Positions 57,501 through 64,000 of a stretch of DNA of 64,000 nt are shown piece after piece. This stretch comes from Lobosporangium transversale (Eukaryota > Mortierellomycota > Mortierellomycetes > Mortierellales > Mortierellaceae). Where the stretch lies: assembly GCF_002105155.1 (NCBI RefSeq), contig NW_019029016.1, positions 248,001-312,000 of the forward strand, written 5' to 3'. A model generated the notes under the pieces. It did no database searches. It was given only the letters and a program-made list of their open reading frames with translations, and had not been told where the DNA came from. Numbering within the stretch: position 1 is the stretch's first letter; each line of letters starts with the position of its first letter. Made by a program: the position numbers and the translations under genes.

Positions 57501-57660
57501 TATGGATAGCGAAGACGACAAAGGAAGTCTTACGCTCATTATCCGTACCAGCGACCCTTTCCTGTGTAATCTTTCTCTTTAATAAATCTCGAGCTACAGA
57601 ACTACCCTTAAACTAAAAATAAACTTTTTTTTTTTTTTTTTTTAAATTCTCTCTGCTGGC
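57501..57660 (-). repeat. DIRS-F right inverted terminal repeat
   Basis: A right-specific outer part (ATGGATAGCGAAGACG in + orientation) plus the shared ITR block (CAGCGACCCTTTCCTGTGTA, TTAATAAATCTCGAGC, T-tract), found inverted at 61680-61823. Confidence 0.9.
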
Positions 57661-57729
57661 TGATCTGGTACTACATCTTTCTTTTTCGACCGCTAAGAAT
57701 CGTATGCTCCTTGGGTGGCCGTGGGCGGG

Positions 57730-57824
57730 ACAGGAAAGGGTCGCTGGTACGGATAATGAGCGTAAGACTTCCTTTGTCGTCTTCGCTATCCATTATCCTT
57801 CATAGTCCAGCGACCCTTTCCTGT
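57730..57824. repeat. DIRS-F internal complementary region
   Basis: 95 bp that read, in + orientation, right end (TTCGCTATCCAT) fused to left end (TATCCTTCATAGTCC). Confidence 0.92.
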
Positions 57825-57835
57825 GACTCCAGAGA

Positions 57836-58846
57836 TCAGCTAAGAATGGTTGTTGTGAAATTGCACCTGGTTCTACTTGACAACCGGTAGAAGTTCTTGT
57901 AAACCTCTTGCGAGGCCCATCGGCCCTGCATGACGATCTCATCCAGGTCGGAACCTTTGAGGGCTGCTAGTGTGGAACCAGCGGCGCGTGCCTTAGGAAT
58001 TCGAGTTTGTGATGGCATGGAAGCAAGGGACATGACACTCTTGATGTGGTTGCTTATTCGTTCCGCTCCTGTAGGTGAGTCTGGTTCGTTGACGTAGCGA
58101 ATGAGAGGGTTATATGATAGATCTGGGAGCGTTGGATGTGGCCATTTCAGATTGCGGCCAACTAATCGTCGTACATAAGTCTTCCATGTGGCAACCAGAC
58201 ATAATAGTGGGTCAAGTGTATGGATGGAAAGGAGAGAGGATGTATCTTGGTGGACTCCTTGCCTTGTCTGTTTCGGTCTTACTACGTAGACGTGTATTCC
58301 TTGTCTAGTTTCTTTACAACGTGAGAGGTCGATACGTTCGATATCGCTAGGTCGAAGAAATAAACACATGCCTAATAGCCAACACAATTTTTTGGTCAAT
58401 TCCATGGGTGAAATGGTATCGTTGTCACCTAGAGCTCGGAAGTAGTCGAGAACTGGCGTAATGTCGATATCTATATCTTTAGCAGGACAGACTTGATTGG
58501 CTTTAAGGACTTTGAAGAATTTGTTGAACGTATAGTCGTCTTCGAATACTTTTGAACCTGGGTATAGGCCTTTGAGATGTGCTCGATACGTTAAAATCGT
58601 CTGAGGTGACCAACCTTTAGCTCGTTTACCCCAAGCAAAGTAGTTGATGAGTGCTGTTGGGTTGGCCCTAGCGGGGTCAATATGGTTCCTTTGGCACCAA
58701 CTGATGTATCCTTTCTGGATATGGTTATATTTTTGACTTTTTTTAGTCTCTGAGGCCGAGTCAAGTAATACCTTTACGGCGTCCTCGTTGAGGCCTTGCT
58801 CCAAGAGACCTTGGCGCCGTCGATATTCCAGGCTAGCAAGCACCAT
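57836..58846 (-). CDS. DIRS-F tyrosine recombinase
   Basis: 336 residues from MVLASLEYRRRQGL, which overlaps the end of RT. Catalytic candidates are R165 (LFLRPSDI), R287 (IPKARAAGS), W310 (QGRWAS) and Y320 (KNFYRLS). The middle part (DITPVLDYFRALG, KKLCWLLGMCLFLRP) is shared with the other copies. Intact. Confidence 0.9.
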   Translation of the reverse strand: MVLASLEYRRRQGLLEQGLNEDAVKVLLDSASETKKSQKYNHIQKGYISWCQRNHIDPARANPTALINYFAWGKRAKGWSPQTILTYRAHLKGLYPGSKVFEDDYTFNKFFKVLKANQVCPAKDIDIDITPVLDYFRALGDNDTISPMELTKKLCWLLGMCLFLRPSDIERIDLSRCKETRQGIHVYVVRPKQTRQGVHQDTSSLLSIHTLDPLLCLVATWKTYVRRLVGRNLKWPHPTLPDLSYNPLIRYVNEPDSPTGAERISNHIKSVMSLASMPSQTRIPKARAAGSTLAALKGSDLDEIVMQGRWASQEVYKNFYRLSSRTRCNFTTTILS

Positions 58847-60666
58847 GCCGGGTTCTTGTTCAGGATCCCCGGGTCTCGTGGCGAGGATGAGTGCACTGCT
58901 GCTCGTGTTAGATTGAGTGGCGTCGTCGTGGTCATCGCTCGGATAGTCGGGTACCATATCGCTCCTGTCCAATTGGGTGTGATCACCGTGGCTTTGAGGC
59001 GCTCTCTCTTTAGACGGTCCAGAATTTGGGGAATCAGGTTCCATGGTGGACATATGTATAATCTGCCCAAGTTCTTCCATGGTTGCAGTAGCGCATTCTG
59101 CTAGGGCGGACGGGTCGTACTTCCACGACATGTATGTCGGAAGTTGAGTGTTCTTGTGAGAGGCAAATAGGTCGATCTTGTGTGGTCCCCATAGTTTGTC
59201 TATGGCTTGGAAGCATTCGGGTTTGAGGCTCCATTCTAGTTGGGTGTTTAATTGCCGGCTGGGTGGATCCGCCGGGTTGAACTCCGATGGTACGAAGGAC
59301 GTCGAAATCATTGTCCCTGTCTGTAGGCAATGTTCCCAAATCTTTTCCGCAAGTTCCATTAACTGTGGTGACTTCGTTCCTCCAAATTTGTTCACATACG
59401 CGATCGTCGTTGTGTTGTCGCAGTACAAGTGAATTCGTTTGCCTTGTAATTGAGGTAGCTTGGTGGCATACCATACTACCATCAGTTCTTTCCAATTGAT
59501 GTGTTGGCTGTGGTCCGACTGGTTCCATACTCCTAAGTAGTGATAGTTCTTGTGGACTATTCCCCAGCCCGTGTCGGACGCATCCGTGAATATCTCCTCT
59601 TGAGGGGTTTGGGTTATCCAAGTGTGGCCGTTCCATTCTCGCAAATTGGTTATCCACCACTGGAGGTCCTCCTTGGCTTTCGTCGTCAACGAAATAGATG
59701 CCGTCCATGAATTCCCTTGTCGGAGAGCTTCGTTTCTCAGCTGGGTGAGGTTCTGAGTTCTTAGTCGTGCTGGAAGGACTGCTGCTGTCATGGACAGAGC
59801 TTTGCCTATGAATGATGCTAATGCTCTCAGAGTCATTTCTCCTTTCTTTATCATCTTGGATGCCTCTCTGCGGACATCTCGGATCTTGTTCTTGGGTACC
59901 GACAGTGTCATCTTGGGCTGTCGATTGTGAATCCTAGGTGTTGGACTGTCTGTGTCGGCTTTAGATGTGATTTCGACTCCTTCACCTTGAATCCTACGGA
60001 TGCTAGTCGCTGGAGAACCATCTCGGTATGTATCTCCGACAACTGTTGTGATGAGGCTACTATCAGGATATCGTCCAGATACGCTGCTATCCTTATCCCT
60101 TTCCTTCTGGCCCATTTCAGCACTGGTTTCAGCATCTTGGTGAATACGTAAGGGGCTAACGACAGCCCGAAGGGGAGCACCCGAAACTGGTAAGTTTTCT
60201 CCTTCCATTGAAATTGAAGGAACCGGCGTGATTCGGGGTGTATTAGAATATGTAGGAAGGCATCCTCTAAGTCTATACTCGTCATGTAATCCTTTTTGTT
60301 TATCATATTGCAAACCGTCTTCATTGATTCCATTTTGAAATGAGGGGGTGAAATAAATTTGTTCAGTGGCTTTAGGTTCAATACGGGGCGTAGATCCCCC
60401 GTTTTCTTTGGAATAGTAAAGATGCGGCTCACGAACCCATGTTCTGAAGCTTCCTCTATGGCTTTCTTGGCTAATAATGCTACAATTTCTTGTTCTATCG
60501 TCTTCATTTCTTCTTTGGAGCGGACGCTGCTGTGTGTTGTTGTATTGCTGATTGGTGGTAGCGAATCGAACGGGATTTCGTATCCATTCTGAATAACTCT
60601 GCGTACCCATTTCTCGTCTGTTAATAGATTCCATGCTGTTTGGTAGAGGTGTAGTCGACCTCCTAC
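58774..60666 (-). pseudogene. DIRS-F RT/RNase H with two frameshifts
   Basis: It starts in the gag overlap (VGGRLHLYQTAWNLLT). The RT motifs are present up to HLGFTIDS, including YLDD coded at 60070-60081. Near 59920 the frame shifts and KMTLSVPKNKIRDVRREAS and the RNase H motifs (EIFTDASDTGWGIV, HLYCDNTTTIAYVNKFGG, FNPADPPSR) continue in the next frame. Near 59085 it shifts again to LGRLYICPPWNLIPQ and the tail NPAWCLLAWNI. Both are single-base indels, by decay or sequence error. Confidence 0.88.
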
Positions 60667-61646
60667 TGGCGCCCCCTTCCTTGTCCCCTTCCCCGTGTGG
60701 AAGGGGAGCTCCGAAAAAATTGGCCGCCCAAGCCGTAATTATTATTTTGCTGTGGTTGCGTTGTTTGTTGGCTTTGAGTCTGAGGGGTCGCTTGTTGATA
60801 CTGCTGTGTTTGAGTAGCTGAATTGTTTCCAAAGCGACCTTGCCTGCCTCGGTAGTCTCTACCTCGGTTAGGATTGCTGTATTTCTTGACATTTTGCGAA
60901 AGCTTGGCATGTTCAAGTAAATCGGCTGTTTCGACCAGTTGGCGTCTGGTCGATGTGTCTGGAGGAGTGATAAATTTCTTTTCCTTGTAGAATGCTTCAG
61001 TGCGGATTTTATTGATCTGCTCGCAGAGCATGGATATTTGAGTTTGGACTGTATCCAGGGTGCGGAGGATATGTAGTACTGGAACGTCCTCACCGTTTTG
61101 AGAGACAAGTGCATGCGCTGTTGCAGCGAGTGGCCTCGTAATGTGTGCTGCTTTTGTTGCCAGTGTGACCAATTTCTGATCAGCATTCTTGAGACTATCG
61201 GAAATAGCCCATTCTTTGGGGATTGCTGGAGGTGTGTATTCCATATCTTCCACTTTTGGAAATTGGCTAATATCGTAGTAACGTTGTTCCTCGTCATTAA
61301 ACTTAACTGTGTGGAATTCTTTTCGTCTCTTGAGGGAAGGCATGACCTGTTCCAAATCCTCGTAGGGTGCCAGGTAGCACAGGGGCTCCGCGCGACGCAT
61401 AAATGGGTCTTGGATTGGTGTGTCTGGCTGGTGGAACGCGCCTCCGTTCTGGGAGAACTGCGTGAGAGCACTGATAGCTTGCAGGATCTCCGGAGGGAGG
61501 GCATATCTGTTTTCTGGAAGGGAAGTGTTACTGGGTAGGGTGGATGGTGGAGCGGGGTTGCCCTCCAGGATCGAAGGACCGGGATTGCCGTCCGTAGAGT
61601 TAGAAGCAGTGTATGTGTTGTGGACATTGTTATCGTTGAAGTTCAT
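60663..61646 (-). CDS. DIRS-F gag-like protein
   Basis: 327 residues from MNFNDNNVHNTYTAS. Conserved pieces are HITRPLAATAHALV and HILRTLDTVQTQISMLCEQI, then a Gln-rich linker (QQYQQATPQTQSQQTTQPQQ) and an Arg/Gly tail (STRGRGQGRGRQ). The TAG stop is in CAGTAGGAGG. Confidence 0.88.
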   Translation of the reverse strand: MNFNDNNVHNTYTASNSTDGNPGPSILEGNPAPPSTLPSNTSLPENRYALPPEILQAISALTQFSQNGGAFHQPDTPIQDPFMRRAEPLCYLAPYEDLEQVMPSLKRRKEFHTVKFNDEEQRYYDISQFPKVEDMEYTPPAIPKEWAISDSLKNADQKLVTLATKAAHITRPLAATAHALVSQNGEDVPVLHILRTLDTVQTQISMLCEQINKIRTEAFYKEKKFITPPDTSTRRQLVETADLLEHAKLSQNVKKYSNPNRGRDYRGRQGRFGNNSATQTQQYQQATPQTQSQQTTQPQQNNNYGLGGQFFRSSPSTRGRGQGRGRQ

Positions 61647-61679
61647 TTTTCTATGGAGATGGACGTGTTCCGGAAGCTC

Positions 61680-61836
61680 GAGAAAAAGAAAGATGTAGTA
61701 CCAGATCAGCCAGCAGAGAGAATTTAAAAAAAAAAAAAAAAAAAGTTTATTTTTAGTTTAAGGGTAGTTCTGTAGCTCGAGATTTATTAAAGAGAAAGAT
61801 TACACAGGAAAGGGTCGCTGGACTATGAAGGATAAT
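61680..61836 (-). repeat. DIRS-F left inverted terminal repeat
   Basis: The inner block matches 57510-57660 inverted. The outer 30 bp (GGACTATGAAGGATAAT) are left-specific and reappear in the ICR. Confidence 0.9.
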
Positions 61837-62037
61837 CGTCATTATCCATCGAGCCAGGACCATATATGTGTTATCTTCTTTTATTGCCTAATTTAGCGAA
61901 CTTTTCAAAAAACTACCCTTAAATAAAAGAAATAAACTATATAAATCTGCTCTGCTACCAAGTTGGATCTGCATCTTCTTTTGTTTCGCCAGGAACGTAT
62001 CCGCATTCATTTTAGATCACTACTGCTACTTCCCCTT

Positions 62038-62957
62038 ATGTCTATCACTCAAGATGAAACCATCGCTTCACTTCAACAACAACTGGCTACGTTGGCTAGC
62101 CAATTCGCTGATCTTCAGCGCTCCAAGGAGGAACAAGATCTAGCCATGGAGACCCCTACTCTCATTCAAACTTACAAGCCCACACAAGATGATCTCGAAC
62201 GCTTCCCCTTCTTGGAACCAAAAGATCCTTCTTCCGTCTTTCAACAAGACATTACCGACGAGAAGCTTTGGGAACAGTTCAGACAATTTCCAAAAACATT
62301 CATTGGCCATATGAACCTCCCAAGCTCCCTTCAGCTGTTTCTCTTAAAACCCATCAAAAACATCATGATCAACAACTTCGAGCGCTACAAAAACGGTTAC
62401 TCAACCTTACTCGCCCACTACATTTGTTCGCTCACCAAATCACTTCCATGGAAATCGATGATAAAATGGGTACCGAAGACATCGCCGACATTTGCGGCAC
62501 CTTTGTCACACTTATGCAGGAACAGATTACTGGTACGATCGGCAGGATCAACAACATGCGACTTGAAAATCTTCATGCCGCAATGGGCTCAACCTACAAG
62601 CAAACATCATTGGAACTTGTGGATCCAACTAAATTCCAGGAGGAAATTAAGACCAATAAAGCCTTACAAAATTTTTTCAGCCCCCGACAGTTTCAAACTA
62701 GCAGTAGTTCAGATAGAAAAAATAAGACAAACTCTAATTCGTCTTACAACTACAAATTTGGCAACAAAAGCAACGAAGGCCGTTATTTTTACGGGGACAA
62801 CAATTACAGACGGGGGGACAACAACTACAGGCGAGGAGACAGCAACAGCCGAAGAAAGGACAGCAGCTACCGGAGATCAGACAGCCGCCGGAGAGACCGA
62901 AGCAGCAGCCGCCGACGACAAGAGAGAAAGTCGGGGGAAGAATCACACTCTTCTTAA
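62038..62957 (+). pseudogene. DIRS-G gag-like protein with frameshift
   Basis: It starts MSITQDETIASLQQQL with an N-terminal helix (LATLASQFADLQRSKEE). Near 62265 the frame must shift to continue with GTVQTISKNIHWPYEPPKLP, RLLNLTRPLHLFAHQ and a tail of RRGDNNYRRGDS-type repeats (about 62790-62900). In place of the usual TAG at the RT overlap it has TCG and stops five codons later. The basic DN-rich tail repeat is unlike the RGG tails of the others. Confidence 0.75.
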
Positions 62958-64000
62958 ACGCATGGCGAAATGTTACAAAAGATCAAACACTCCTAGAGAT
63001 AGTCAAGGAAGGTTACTCTATCCCGCTCTTGAACGCACCCCCAATTTCAACATCCCATCCTCCACCTTACCCGCTATCGGAGAAGGCGACAAAGAGTGTG
63101 GACAACGAAGTGCCCGCTTTGCTAACGAAGGGTGCAATAGAATTCGCGAGTGGACCCGGATTTACAAGTCCGCTCTTCACAATCCCCAAAAAGACTGGAG
63201 ACGAAAGACCTGTCCTAAACCTGAAAGCATTAAACCAGTACTTACCTACACAACACTTCAAGATGGAGACAATCCATCAAGTATGCAATCTAATAAAGAA
63301 AAACGATTATCTTACCAGTATAGATCTGAGCGATGCATTTCTTCATGTGCCGATACACCCAGCATCACGAAAATATCTTCAATTCCAATGGAGGGAACAA
63401 CTGTACCAATTCAAGGTCCTACCATTCGGACTCTCCCTAGCACCATTGATTTTCACCAAGATACTGAAGCCTCTACTTCAATGGGCACGAACAAAAGGAA
63501 TAAGAATATCAGCTTACCTCGACGACCTGATAATCGCAGCACCGAGCAAGGAATCATCCCAACGTGCAACAGCACTAGTCTTGACAAAACTGAAAAGCCT
63601 AGGTTTCTTGACAAAGGAATCCAAGTCGAGTCTTCAACCGAAACAGATACTGGAACATCTGGGATTCGAGATAGATACAACGACGATGACCCTGAGTGTA
63701 CCGGGCAAGAAAATCCGGGACATTCGTCGAGAAGCGTCCAAACTGGCCAACAAAGGGATCTGCACAGTCCGTCAGCTATCATCCTTCATAGGCAAAGCGA
63801 GCGCAATGACAGCCGCAGTCTTTCCAGCTCGCCTCAAGGTTCAGCACTTCATGGCAGACAAGATTCATGCATTGAAAAATTGGATCCCTCATGGGAACGC
63901 TCAATATCTCTGTCAACCAAAGCAACGGAGGAACTCCTTTGGTGGAGAACACATCTCAAATCATGGAATGGGAAGACATGGATCGCAACCAACCCAGAAG
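62930..64000 (+). CDS. DIRS-G reverse transcriptase, partial at window edge
   Basis: Open from VGGRITLFLNAWRNVT at the gag overlap to the window edge. RT motifs: FTIPKKTGDERPVLNLKAL, TSIDLSDAFLHVPIHP, FGLSLAPLIFTKIL, catalytic YLDD (coded 63515-63526), and HLGFEIDTTTMTLSVPGKK. Near 63878, at AAAAATT, the frame shifts by one: the conserved SLSTKATEELLWWRTHLK continues in another register. RNase H and YR lie beyond the window. Confidence 0.85.

Larger units (their letters stand above)
57501..61836 (-). mobile_element. DIRS-F: complete-ended DIRS-type element
   Basis: A fourth DIRS type, minus strand, 4.3 kb, with gag, RT (two frameshifts), YR, ICR and both ITRs. The right end reads ...CTTCGCTATCCAT (57501) and the left end ATTATCCTTCATAG (61836). 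It is inserted in DIRS-E. Confidence 0.93.
61837..64000 (+). mobile_element. DIRS-G: 5' part, runs off the window
   Basis: A fifth DIRS type, plus strand, with gag and most of RT. It begins next to the DIRS-F left end, so its own left ITR border cannot be fixed; ACCATATATGTGTTATC near 61859 may belong to it. Confidence 0.85.

Noticed and set aside
58847-61627. Upstream extension of the DIRS-F YR frame to 1263 codons
   Set aside because: It mixes alternative-frame gag/RT sequence with true RNase H motifs that reach this register only through frameshifts.

Overview
The window is almost entirely transposable elements and looks like a repeat island of a filamentous fungus, most probably an early-diverging one (Mucoromycota is my best guess). 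The clues are several families of DIRS-type tyrosine-recombinase (YR) retrotransposons, Ty3/gypsy chromoviruses with C-terminal chromodomains, Helitrons with Rep plus Pif1-like helicase, a Tc1/mariner relative, a Mutator-like fragment, a Crinkler-type (CRN) NTPase-nuclease gene, and short GT-AG introns (about 55-330 nt). The lineage is inference; nothing here is diagnostic to genus. I found no rRNA, tRNA or CRISPR.

Layout. 1-1524: 3' end of DIRS-A. 1525-about 7050: gypsy-1, cut at its 5' side by DIRS-A, with two antisense ORFs between pol and a candidate 3' LTR. 7051-8801: decayed sequence and a GC-rich hairpin. 8802-11178: CRN pseudogene. 11262-12730: internally deleted Tc1-like element with about 210-bp inverted repeats. 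12734-23938: Helitron-1 (minus), whose helicase gene is split by a fresh gypsy-2 copy (14192-20565; identical 213-bp LTRs, 5-bp target duplication). Helitron-1 also carries a small spliced gene of unknown function. 24056-28780: DIRS and Mutator-like remnants, an uncharacterised multi-exon gene, a short duplication and a micro-ORF. 28780-33083: full-length DIRS-B (minus), a near-identical sister of DIRS-A. 33084-36186: diverged foldback sequence and a Tc1-type MITE. 36187-40401: DIRS-C (plus). 39755-47030: a 7.3-kb inverted duplication with 3.2-kb arms and a 0.8-kb loop, starting inside the DIRS-C recombinase gene and followed directly by a second, direct copy of that gene (DIRS-D, to 48314). 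48956-53707: Helitron-2 (minus), with Rep and helicase open across splice sites, plus a same-strand gene upstream (53921-55103). 55399-56007: a MITE-like inverted repeat. 56008-64000: three different DIRS elements, E (truncated), F (complete ends, minus) and G (runs off the window).

How the parts work together. Every DIRS here has the same order: inverted terminal repeat (ITR), gag with an Arg/Gly-rich tail, RT-RNase H, YR overlapping the RT 3' end, internal complementary region (ICR), second ITR. In A, B and F the ICR equals the fused right and left element ends, as expected of a circle junction. The RT frame begins in an overlap with the gag stop (CAGTAGGnGG) that is conserved in all five elements where it can be seen. 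The most unusual observations are the large palindrome rooted in a DIRS element, the crossover-like ends of DIRS-C and DIRS-D, and the antisense ORFs in both gypsy elements.
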